Assembly: GCA_964430915.1 (NCBI GenBank)
Contig: CAYSHT010000119.1
Span: forward strand, 1-6,111
Reading direction: 5' to 3'
DNA length: 6,111 nucleotides
From: JAFGBH01 sp964430915
Lineage (GTDB): Bacteria > Desulfobacterota > Syntrophia > Syntrophales > UBA2210
The notes under the pieces were generated by a model. The model did not search any database. It was not told the DNA's origin and worked only from the letters and a program-made list of their open reading frames with translations. Shown piece after piece: positions 1 through 5,873 of the stretch; within the stretch, counting starts at the first letter, position 1; every line of letters begins with the position of its first letter. The position numbers and the translations under genes were made by a program.

Positions 1-1
1 A

Positions 2-30
2 GGGGACACGGGTAATGATAACCGTTCCCC
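2..30. other. Imperfect hairpin upstream of the acyl-CoA synthetase gene
   Basis: Bases 2-13 pair with 21-30: four G-C pairs and an A-T pair at the base, then a bulged C and four or five more pairs around a 7-nt loop (14-20). No T-run follows on the plus strand, so it is not a standard intrinsic terminator in that direction. Three stop codons in a row (TAA TGA TAA) occupy 13-21. It may be the end of an upstream transcription unit, but the window starts too late to tell. Confidence 0.3.
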
Positions 31-58
31 CCTACGCGGCAGAAAACTGCGGCACAAG

Positions 59-68
59 CATGATCATG
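59..68. promoter_or_regulatory. Perfect 10-bp palindrome, possible operator
   Basis: CATGATCATG is its own reverse complement and ends 30 bp before the start codon of the acyl-CoA synthetase gene. That is a plausible place for a dimeric repressor such as the TetR- or FadR-type regulators that often control fatty-acid genes. Flanking bases do not extend the symmetry, and a 10-bp palindrome can occur by chance, so the role is speculative. Confidence 0.2.
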
Positions 69-98
69 TAACGATTTTTTAGCGCGAGGAAGAGAACA

Positions 99-1676
99 AT
101 GCAGGTACCAATGACACCGGCGAGAATTCTTGAAAGGGCGGTGAAACTGTATCCCGAAAAGGAGGCCGTAATTGACGGAGACGTCCGGCTGACCTACAGG
201 GAATTTTACGCTCGTGTCAACCGCACCTCCCGCGCGATCGAAGGACTGGGAATATCGAGAGGGGGACGCGTTGCCATTTTAGACTACAACTCCCACCGCT
301 ATATGGAGGCCTATTTCGGCATGGCCCTGGCGCGGCGGGTACTTCTTCCTCTGAATACGAGACTTTCCCACGACGAATATGTATACATATTGAACAATTC
401 CGGGGCGGAAGCCGTGATATTTCACGCTGATTTTAAACCGATTGTTGATACGATAAGGAAGCGGGTTACTACTGTTAAGCACTACTATATCGCCGAGGGC
501 TCACACGACAACGACAGCTGGATTTCCGGATCATACGAAACGCTCATAAACACGGCTTCCCCCGACCCGGTCCCCTTTGACCTGGAAGACGAGAACGAAA
601 CCCTGAATCTTTACTACACGAGCGGCACGACGGGGAGACCGAAGGGGGTCATGCTCACCCACAGAAATATCTATGCAAATGCCCTTACGACCATAATTTC
701 CTTTCAGCTCGCCGACACTACCTGCTGGTATCACATAGCCCCGCTCTTCCATATTGCCGACGCCTTCTTTATCTGGTCCGTCACCTATCAGGGGGGTCGT
801 CACATATTGCAGCGGAGTTTCGATACAAAGACCATCCTCAAAACCATTCAGGATGAAGGGATAACCTCCACGGTAATGGTACCCACCATGATCAATTTCC
901 TCCTCGATGAGCCGGAAATCGACGGCTATGATCTGTCTTCGCTTCAGTGGGTTATGGTGGGCGGGTCGCCCATGTTCCCTGCCAATGCGAAGCGGATGAT
1001 GGAAAAATTCGGGTGCCGCTATATCTCCGGTTACGGCCTGACGGAAACGGCACCGCTCCTCACCGTTGGTCACATAAAAGACACCCTGACCCCGGAACCT
1101 GAGGACAAAAGGATGGCCTATCTGACACGCACCGGCATCGATGCGATCGGCGTCGATATCAGGGTGGTGGACGAAAGCGGTAACGATATTCCCCGCAACG
1201 GAACGGCCGTCGGGGAGATTATCGTGCGGGGCGACAACGTGATGAAGGGATACTGGAGCCTCCCCGAAGAAACTGCCCAGGCCATAAAGGATGATTATTT
1301 CTATACCGGAGATCTCGCCACCGTTGATCCCGAGGGGTATGTCCTGATTGTCGATAGATCAAAGGATGTCATCATAAGCGGGGGCGAAAACATCACCTCG
1401 GTGGAGATCGAAAATGCGATCTATACGAATCCGAAGGTCCTCGAATGCGCCGTCATTCCCGTGCCCGACGAGAAGTGGGGCGAGGTGACCAAAGCTGTCG
1501 TATCCCTGAAAAAAGGCGTTCACATGACGGACCGGGAACTTGTTGACTATTGCAGGGGCCGTTTGGCCCATTTCAAGGTCCCCCGGTATGTCGATTTTGT
1601 CAGCGACTTTCCCCGGACAGGTTCCGGGAAAATACGGAAGACCGAACTCAGGAAAACACACGGTATTGCCGCGTAA
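99..1676 (+). CDS. AMP-forming acyl-CoA synthetase (long-chain fatty acid-CoA ligase-like)
   Basis: This is a cytoplasmic or membrane-associated member of the ANL adenylating superfamily. It would activate a carboxylic acid with ATP to an acyl-adenylate and then transfer it to coenzyme A. The diagnostic motifs are all present in order: the Ser/Thr/Gly-rich phosphate loop YTSGTTGRPKG at residues 173-183, the adenylate-binding motif GYGLTET at 311-317, YTGD with Asp405, the hinge region DRSKD at 419-423 followed by SGGENI, and the C-terminal GSGK with the expected catalytic Lys511. At 525 aa the protein is full length for the family. The chosen ATG at 99 follows GAGGAAGAG at a suitable distance; a second ATG at 111 (Met5) is possible. 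Substrate cannot be read from the sequence: medium or long fatty acids are most likely, but aromatic acids are possible. It appears monocistronic, since a strong promoter lies just downstream. Confidence 0.93.
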   Translation: MQVPMTPARILERAVKLYPEKEAVIDGDVRLTYREFYARVNRTSRAIEGLGISRGGRVAILDYNSHRYMEAYFGMALARRVLLPLNTRLSHDEYVYILNNSGAEAVIFHADFKPIVDTIRKRVTTVKHYYIAEGSHDNDSWISGSYETLINTASPDPVPFDLEDENETLNLYYTSGTTGRPKGVMLTHRNIYANALTTIISFQLADTTCWYHIAPLFHIADAFFIWSVTYQGGRHILQRSFDTKTILKTIQDEGITSTVMVPTMINFLLDEPEIDGYDLSSLQWVMVGGSPMFPANAKRMMEKFGCRYISGYGLTETAPLLTVGHIKDTLTPEPEDKRMAYLTRTGIDAIGVDIRVVDESGNDIPRNGTAVGEIIVRGDNVMKGYWSLPEETAQAIKDDYFYTGDLATVDPEGYVLIVDRSKDVIISGGENITSVEIENAIYTNPKVLECAVIPVPDEKWGEVTKAVVSLKKGVHMTDRELVDYCRGRLAHFKVPRYVDFVSDFPRTGSGKIRKTELRKTHGIAA

Positions 1677-1707
1677 GCGTCGATTGTCTCACGCAGACAC
1701 TTTCTGA

Positions 1708-1736
1708 TTGACAGACATTTTCAAATTCCCTATACT
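1708..1736 (+). promoter_or_regulatory. Near-consensus sigma-70 promoter
   Basis: A perfect -35 box TTGACA (1708-1713) is followed by an ideal 17-bp spacer and the -10 box TATACT (1731-1736), five of six matches to consensus. Transcription would start near 1743. It points at the two-gene envelope operon and would give that mRNA a leader of about 280 nt that includes all the hairpins. It could instead drive a short untranslated RNA from the repeat region. Confidence 0.75.
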
Positions 1737-1766
1737 TTTTCGACCAAACAAGCACATTATTATACG

Positions 1767-1812
1767 ATTGAAGCTTCCCGCAACTTGTTGCGGGGAATGC
1801 TTGCTTTTCAAT
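1767..1812 (+). repeat. Intergenic hairpin unit 1
   Basis: The core stem is eight perfect pairs, CCCGCAAC (1777-1784) with GTTGCGGG (1787-1794), around a TT loop, and extends with small bulges to AAGC/GCTT (1771-1802). An outer ATTGAA (1767-1772) can pair with TTCAAT (1807-1812). It resembles the next two units in layout. The downstream T-rich stretch is interrupted, so it is not a clear intrinsic terminator. Confidence 0.75.
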
Positions 1813-1825
1813 TCAACGTTATTTT

Positions 1826-1860
1826 ATTGAAACTTCTTGCAACACATTGCGGGAAGTCTT
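1826..1860 (+). repeat. Intergenic hairpin unit 2
   Basis: An 11-bp stem joins ACTTCTTGCAA (1832-1842) to TTGCGGGAAGT (1847-1857) around a CACA loop. Two of the pairs are G-U, so it folds better as RNA transcribed from the plus strand than as the minus-strand copy. It is recognisably a diverged copy of unit 1 (shared GCAAC, TTGCGGG and a trailing CTT) starting about 60 bp later, and is preceded by ATTGAA as unit 1 is. Confidence 0.7.
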
Positions 1861-1890
1861 CGACGGTTAAGGAAAAAATCTTATTTATTC

Positions 1891-1929
1891 GCTCGCTAAC
1901 CCCGCTATAAAAAGCGGAGTATGCTCGCT
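1891..1929 (+). repeat. Intergenic hairpin unit 3 flanked by direct repeats
   Basis: CCCCGCT (1900-1906) pairs with AGCGGAG (1913-1919) with one mismatch around a 6-nt A-rich loop. The hairpin sits between two exact copies of GCTCGCT (1891-1897 and 1923-1929). It follows unit 2 by about 67 bp and completes a three-unit array that looks like a dispersed extragenic repeat of the REP or BIME sort. Whether it recurs elsewhere in the genome cannot be seen from this window. Confidence 0.6.
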
Positions 1930-1948
1930 TCTCAGCTCAACCAAATCA

Positions 1949-1976
1949 AGCAGTAAAGGTCCGTCGGTTTACTGCT
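1949..1976. promoter_or_regulatory. Perfect 9-bp inverted repeat in the operon leader
   Basis: AGCAGTAAA (1949-1957) and TTTACTGCT (1968-1976) are exact reverse complements separated by 10 bp. The dyad lies 50-77 nt before the start codon at 2026 and inside the predicted leader. It may be an RNA stem-loop affecting transcript stability or translation, or a DNA operator; the sequence does not decide between them. Confidence 0.45.
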
Positions 1977-2025
1977 GCTGATTTACCCTATCAATTTAAA
2001 ATCTACGTATCAGGAGGACCGGACG

Positions 2026-3663
2026 ATGAGATTCAAGATACTGACTGTTGTTTTATCTGTTTTTTTATTCGGTCTTATCATGCCATTTCATGCATCTGAC
2101 GCCGCGGAATCGAAGCTTCTGAAAGAGGCAGGTGACATCCTGGCAAAAACCTCTGAAAGCACAAAGAATCTGAATCAGAAACTCGCTTTAAAAAACGCCC
2201 TCTCGGAGCTCGATGCCGCGCAGGCGGCGCTCAAAAAGGGTGATGAGAACGAGGCCAAAAAGAAAAAGAGAAAGGCCCTGAAATGGCTGGTGCAGGCTGT
2301 ACGGGAGTGCATGGACCCAGGTGAGGCACCGGGTAAAATCAGTGACGCCCTGAAAGAGGAAGGGGCGATGAGTGAAATGGGGCAGAGCAGATTCAATACG
2401 CTCATGAATGCCCTCGTCAACGGGAAGAAAAAGAAAAAGGCCTCCGATTTTCCCATCTATGAGGGGATGGCCCTTAATCAGATCGTCCTCGCACTCAACG
2501 AGGTTATCGACTGGGGGGGGGATGGATTCCACCCTGGCAAGGCCCTCAAGTGGTACCTCAACGCGGCCGCAAGCTGCGAGGATGTCCAGGACCTCATTAA
2601 CGAACTCCTTGATTACATGCACAGTCACTCCGACCTTTCCGGTATCAACGACATGAGTGACGAGGGATACCAAAAGGCGAAAGAAATGGTAGACAAGCTC
2701 TACAAGATGAAGGAGGAGGGTGCCCCCTTTGAAGATATCGTAGACTACGCCGAGAAAATAAAGAAGTTTATTGAAGAGGATGGCACCAAAGTCGGCAATG
2801 CACGGCGGGCACATTTCAAAAAGGAAGGTGAAAAGGAAGAGGCAAAAAAGGCAGAAACGGTACAGCCCGCACCGGTAACAACGATTACTTTCACCGCCCT
2901 TGACGGCGACACGAATATCAACAAAGATTACGTGGGAGAGGTCGAGACCATACAGTTTCTGGCCGTCGATGACACTGAAATTGACCCGAAAGAGGTTGAT
3001 CCCGATATCTCGGGACACAACGATTCCTTTACCATCTCTGTCGGAAAAGCGGCGAAAATCGGGAGTGTCGTTCTTGTCGGAACGGCCGGTATCATTAAGC
3101 TTGTTCAGGACGGAAGCGGCGGGGCACCCTCCGCATTCAAGGGTATAGACCCAAAAGACGGTTCCATTGACCTTCGGAACGGCCGTATGAATGAAACCTT
3201 TAACGTGACGAGGGGTACCCCCGATATGGCCTACGCCCCGCAGGATCATGCCGTTACAGTGGACGGGAACCCCGTCAGTGTCATCGCGACGAGGACCGAC
3301 CAGATAGCGGTGAGCGGAAATAACATCGGGGTATCGCTGGGGGGTGAAAGTCAGGTGGAAGTTACGACACCCTCGGAAACAATCCTCACCGACAGATGCC
3401 CCGCCTGGGGATACAATATTTCCCTGCCCCAGGCGATCAAGATCAATGTGTGGGTGCCGATCATGGCCGAGGTGTTCGGCCTTCCCCCCACGGAGAAGGT
3501 CTCCTTCCATTTTATGCCGACTCCCGGCCAGGAAATTATGCCCACTGACGTCACCATTCCCGCTGCCGACCTCGTTTTTCCGCCATCGACCGTGGCGGAG
3601 TTGAAGGTCTTAACTCCGGGCCCCCAGGGCCTTAATGTAGTGGTAACCAGAGAAACAAAGTAA
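2026..3663 (+). CDS. Exported protein of unknown family, helical N-terminal half and beta-rich C-terminal half
   Basis: I do not recognise this 545-aa protein. Residues 1-27 form a clear Sec signal peptide: MRFK, a hydrophobic core, and an Ala-rich end, with likely cleavage after Ala27. There is no lipobox cysteine. Residues 28-275 are strongly helical and rich in Lys and Glu, with poly-Lys patches. They contain two similar segments, KALKWLVQAVREC (83-95) and KALKWYLNAAASC (172-184), suggesting an internal duplication. A short Pro/Ala linker near 278-283 leads to a beta-rich C-terminal part with few charges in runs. That part carries a hydrophobic Gly-containing stretch at 346-360 and a third cysteine, Cys458. 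The start is fixed by the signal peptide and by AGGAGG at 2012-2017. A run of nine G residues (2513-2521) lies in codons 163-166. The outer-membrane barrel gene follows after 17 bp, so a periplasmic or cell-surface role alongside that barrel is the reasonable inference. Confidence 0.85.
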   Translation: MRFKILTVVLSVFLFGLIMPFHASDAAESKLLKEAGDILAKTSESTKNLNQKLALKNALSELDAAQAALKKGDENEAKKKKRKALKWLVQAVRECMDPGEAPGKISDALKEEGAMSEMGQSRFNTLMNALVNGKKKKKASDFPIYEGMALNQIVLALNEVIDWGGDGFHPGKALKWYLNAAASCEDVQDLINELLDYMHSHSDLSGINDMSDEGYQKAKEMVDKLYKMKEEGAPFEDIVDYAEKIKKFIEEDGTKVGNARRAHFKKEGEKEEAKKAETVQPAPVTTITFTALDGDTNINKDYVGEVETIQFLAVDDTEIDPKEVDPDISGHNDSFTISVGKAAKIGSVVLVGTAGIIKLVQDGSGGAPSAFKGIDPKDGSIDLRNGRMNETFNVTRGTPDMAYAPQDHAVTVDGNPVSVIATRTDQIAVSGNNIGVSLGGESQVEVTTPSETILTDRCPAWGYNISLPQAIKINVWVPIMAEVFGLPPTEKVSFHFMPTPGQEIMPTDVTIPAADLVFPPSTVAELKVLTPGPQGLNVVVTRETK

Positions 3664-3665
3664 CG

Positions 3666-3676
3666 AAAAGGAGGTG
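3666..3676 (+). promoter_or_regulatory. Exceptionally strong Shine-Dalgarno for the barrel gene
   Basis: AAAAGGAGGTG matches the anti-Shine-Dalgarno end of 16S rRNA over about ten bases, with the GGAGG core six bases before the ATG at 3681. It lies within the 17-bp gap after the upstream stop codon. It settles the start and suggests the barrel is translated efficiently on its own, perhaps in excess over the upstream protein. Confidence 0.85.
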
Positions 3677-3680
3677 TGCA

Positions 3681-4445
3681 ATGAAAAGAACAATATTTAT
3701 GGTTCTTATATCTGCGCTCCTTTTTGCCCCCCTACCCGGAGAGGCTGCGACGGTGAAGGCGACACAACCTTCGGCCACAAGGATCGACTTTTTCGCCTAC
3801 GACGAGGAGGAGGAAAGGGAAACGGAAAAACCCTGGGAGCGGCTTCGGGTCATGATCTTCGGTGGTGCCGGTTACTCCCAGATGGATGCCCTCGACGGTT
3901 ACATAGACTGGATAAACACCACCGCAGACGGAACGGTTGACCATATCGATCATTACTGGCGTTTCGGCTTCGGCATCGAACTTCCCCTTTCCGACGGATT
4001 CTATGCGGGCTTGGGATACGAACGAATCGAGGTTGATGCCGAAGGAACGACAACATTCATGTCGGAGACGAACAATTTCAGTATCGATCTCGAGGTCGAC
4101 GGTGGTGAGATCTACGTCGGGAAGGTATGGCCGCGAATATTCGGACCGATCGCCGCGGAGGCCGTCGCGGGCGTCGGGTATTACGTCTCGAATTATACGG
4201 AGCGAGAAAGCGGATACAACATCTCGGGGGATGATAAAAAGCCGGGGTTTCGCCTCGGAGGCGGCCTCGCCTACGGCATTACAAAGAATCTGGCCCTCTC
4301 GGTGGAGGTAAATTATCGATGGCTGAAGTTCGATGAATATGAGGACGGCGGAAATGTCATTAACTTCGTCTCGCCGGGTGATCCGCCCGTCGAGGTCGAT
4401 TTCTCCGGAATGACGGTAAACGGAAAGATACGCTGGAGATTTTAG
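3681..4445 (+). CDS. Small outer-membrane beta-barrel protein
   Basis: The 254-aa product starts with a Sec signal peptide (residues 1-22 or 1-23, ending GEAA). A very acidic segment, DEEEERETE at 41-49, follows. The rest alternates hydrophobic and polar residues in about eight candidate strands, roughly at 55-66, 92-102, 106-119, 132-149, 157-172, 188-199, 203-216 and 236-254. Gly and aromatic residues are frequent, and the protein ends in RWRF; a C-terminal Phe is the usual recognition signal for the BAM assembly machinery. Size and layout fit the eight-stranded OmpA/OmpW/Opa-like barrel group (general Omp beta-barrel family). No OmpA C-terminal peptidoglycan-binding domain is present. It shares an operon with the exported protein upstream and is followed by a strong terminator. 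Pore, adhesin or anchor roles are all possible. Confidence 0.85.
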   Translation: MKRTIFMVLISALLFAPLPGEAATVKATQPSATRIDFFAYDEEEERETEKPWERLRVMIFGGAGYSQMDALDGYIDWINTTADGTVDHIDHYWRFGFGIELPLSDGFYAGLGYERIEVDAEGTTTFMSETNNFSIDLEVDGGEIYVGKVWPRIFGPIAAEAVAGVGYYVSNYTERESGYNISGDDKKPGFRLGGGLAYGITKNLALSVEVNYRWLKFDEYEDGGNVINFVSPGDPPVEVDFSGMTVNGKIRWRF

Positions 4446-4472
4446 AGAAAATGTGATTCTGTCTTTCGACAC

Positions 4473-4512
4473 AAAAAAAGGGGGAAGCTCAGAGCAGCGT
4501 ACCCCTTTTTAT
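4473..4512. terminator. Bidirectional intrinsic terminator between convergent genes
   Basis: AAAAAGGGG (4475-4483) pairs perfectly with CCCCTTTTT (4502-4510) around a loop that can itself form a short GCT/AGC stem. The T-run serves the plus strand and the A-run at 4473-4479 gives a U-run on the minus strand. It lies 28 bp after the barrel gene and about 20 bp beyond the stop codon of the minus-strand GTPase, so it can end both transcripts. Confidence 0.85.
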
Positions 4513-4531
4513 TCTCATCATATAATCTTTC

Positions 4532-5518
4532 TCATGTATGCAGCTCCACCACGTCGCCGTCTCGCATGATGTAGTCGCGCTGCACCATCTGGCCGTCTCG
4601 CACTGCCGTCCCCCATATCCTGGCATATTTCAGTTTCACCACAAAATCCTTGTGAATCTTTTCCGCGAGGTCTTCAAGGGTGCTCTCCCGAGGAATCACG
4701 AAGGGTTCCTCCAGATCGGGCTCTTTGCCGGGGCTCTTCGTGTACACTCGGATGACACGGGAGAGGTCATAGAGCATCCCCAGAAATTCCGTACAATTCT
4801 TTCCCCTTTCTATCGAAATGCCTATGGCGGGAATCTTTATATCTGTCAGCTCCAGAAAGGTTTCAAAGTCCTCCTCGTCTCTTTCATCATCCATCTTGTT
4901 GGCAACGACAACCATCTTCTTGATGAAAGGAGTCTTTGTGAGATTATCGGGGACGGGGAGCCCCTCGGGAAGAATGCGGAATGTTTCAAGGATGTAAAAA
5001 ATGTCCTCAACCTGCCCTATCGGATCATCGGAAATATCGACAAGAATAACGACGATATCGGCGCGGCGGATCAGATCCGCCATCAGGGGATCAACATAAT
5101 CCTTCGTAATGGGAGGCGTATCCACGAGTTGAAACTGTATGTTTTCGTAGGGTGCCATCCCCGGCATTGGTTTGTGTGTGGTATGGGGAAATTCGGCCAC
5201 CTCCGGCGAGGCCTTTGTCAGTGTTGCGATGAGAGAAGATTTCCCCGTATTGGGAGGACCGATAACGACAACCTGAGCCGCTCCTTCTTTGTCGATGGAA
5301 AAGGCGGTTTTGTGCCTTGAGCTTCCCTTTTTCTTCTGTGACTGGTCTTTATGCTTGGAAAGTCGCCGACGGAGGGCAGCGCGAAGTTTGTCCGTACCCT
5401 TGTGCTTGGGTATTACGGCAAGCATCTCTTCGAGGGCCTCCACCTTGGAATCAGGCGTACTGGCCTCCCGGTAACGCTTTTCCGCTTCTAAATAGTGTGG
5501 TGGAAGATTGGCCGGCAC
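4532..5518 (-). CDS. DRG/Obg-like GTPase with C-terminal TGS domain
   Basis: This 328-aa cytoplasmic protein is a TRAFAC-class GTPase of the Obg/DRG superfamily, whose members act on ribosomes or RNA. Residues 1-60 are a basic helical region containing AVIPKHKGTDKL, typical of DRG-type proteins. The G domain shows the P-loop GPPNTGKSS (87-95), a switch I with TT at 113-114, a G3 motif DTPP (133-136), and NKMD (207-210) for guanine specificity. Residues about 273-327 form a TGS domain ending in RDGDVVELHT, as in threonyl-tRNA synthetase, RelA/SpoT and DRG. The usual G3 glycine (DxxG) is Pro136 here. Translation starts at GTG: an in-frame TAA lies two codons upstream (5525-5527), and AGGA precedes the start at a rather long spacing of 11 nt. 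The 59-aa metal-binding protein gene lies 64 bp upstream on the same strand. The exact cellular target is unknown. Confidence 0.88.
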   Translation of the reverse strand: MPANLPPHYLEAEKRYREASTPDSKVEALEEMLAVIPKHKGTDKLRAALRRRLSKHKDQSQKKKGSSRHKTAFSIDKEGAAQVVVIGPPNTGKSSLIATLTKASPEVAEFPHTTHKPMPGMAPYENIQFQLVDTPPITKDYVDPLMADLIRRADIVVILVDISDDPIGQVEDIFYILETFRILPEGLPVPDNLTKTPFIKKMVVVANKMDDERDEEDFETFLELTDIKIPAIGISIERGKNCTEFLGMLYDLSRVIRVYTKSPGKEPDLEEPFVIPRESTLEDLAEKIHKDFVVKLKYARIWGTAVRDGQMVQRDYIMRDGDVVELHT

Positions 5519-5582
5519 AGACTTTTAAATCCTGTCAGTAATTTCCCCTTATGGATAGGCATTAAAAAATCGGCGCAGGGCC

Positions 5583-5762
5583 CTACTTCTTTTTAAGCTC
5601 CGACCCACAGCAGAAAAAGGTGCAGGGATCGTGCTCGGGATGCCATTCACGCTCCTCCGCCGGTTTTTCGGCATTTGCGCATTCCTTCATGACCCTAAGC
5701 TCAATGCCGCATTCTTCGCAATAGTAAATTTCACCCGTTTTCATCTCATGACAATTCGGCAT
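5583..5762 (-). CDS. Small desulforedoxin-like metal-binding protein
   Basis: This 59-aa reading frame starts at an ATG at 5762 and ends with TAG at 5583. It begins MPNCHEMKTGEIYYCEECG and ends CTFFCCGSELKKK. The pattern of Cys15-x2-Cys18 followed by adjacent Cys51-Cys52, with Y-x-C-E-x-C-G before and C-C-G after, matches desulforedoxin and the N-terminal domain of desulfoferrodoxin, which bind one iron through four cysteines. The spacing between the cysteine pairs is about 32 residues rather than about 15, and the insert carries further possible ligands: Cys28, His41, His44 and Cys47. Cys4 and His5 add two more. It may be an electron-transfer rubredoxin-like protein, or a zinc-binding one. 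An in-frame TAG lies four codons upstream, which fixes the start; a modest TAGGT precedes it. It lies upstream of, and co-directional with, the TGS GTPase. Confidence 0.8.
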   Translation of the reverse strand: MPNCHEMKTGEIYYCEECGIELRVMKECANAEKPAEEREWHPEHDPCTFFCCGSELKKK

Positions 5763-5835
5763 GGCACATACCTACATGTTTTAATGAAAGACTCTCGACG
5801 CAACGGTCAAGGGCTTACACTTACTATTCATATAC

Positions 5836-5858
5836 AAAGAGCAAGGATCATACTCTTT
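5836..5858. other. Short inverted repeat after the 63-aa gene
   Basis: AAAGAG (5836-5841) and CTCTTT (5853-5858) are exact reverse complements separated by 11 bp, in the 111-bp gap between the two small minus-strand genes. There is no T-run on either side, so it is at best a weak terminator or an mRNA-stabilising stem. Confidence 0.25.
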
Positions 5859-5873
5859 ACCAATCCCCGTGAA

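Larger units (their letters stand above)
1677..2025. other. Noncoding intergenic region with promoter and hairpin array
   Basis: No convincing reading frame lies in these 349 bp, which are more AT-rich than the flanking genes. In order they hold a weak 5-bp hairpin at 1685-1699 just after the acyl-CoA synthetase, a near-consensus promoter at 1708-1736, three related hairpins between 1767 and 1929, a perfect 9-bp dyad at 1949-1976, and the Shine-Dalgarno of the next gene at 2012-2017. The parts are described separately. Confidence 0.85.

Noticed and set aside
1..15. Possible 3' end of an upstream plus-strand gene ending at the TAA at 13-15
   Set aside because: Only four codons would be in the window, so nothing supports it beyond the stop codon.
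1685..1699. Hairpin TGTCT/AGACA just after the acyl-CoA synthetase as a terminator
   Set aside because: The stem is only 5 bp and the following T-run is three bases; too weak to call.
2188..3510. 440-aa open frame on the minus strand, antisense to the exported-protein gene
   Set aside because: It lies wholly inside a gene with a signal peptide, a good Shine-Dalgarno and operon context. Its product is rich in His, Cys, Arg and Gly without domain character, as expected for an antisense shadow.
3732..4472. 246-aa open frame on the minus strand over the barrel gene
   Set aside because: It is antisense to a well-supported beta-barrel gene and begins at the terminator hairpin. No recognisable domain.
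4538..5320. 260-aa open frame on the plus strand over the GTPase gene
   Set aside because: The minus-strand frame carries all the GTPase and TGS motifs; this frame is its shadow.
5563..5596. AT-rich inverted repeat with U-run after the desulforedoxin-like gene as a terminator
   Set aside because: The arms are seven A-T pairs with only a 3-bp GC helix inside; not stable enough to claim, and it would cut off the downstream GTPase.
5782..5810. Minus-strand promoter for the desulforedoxin-like gene: TTGACC, 17 bp, TCATTA
   Set aside because: The -35 box is good but the -10 box is poor, and the start would fall at the edge of the ribosome binding site.
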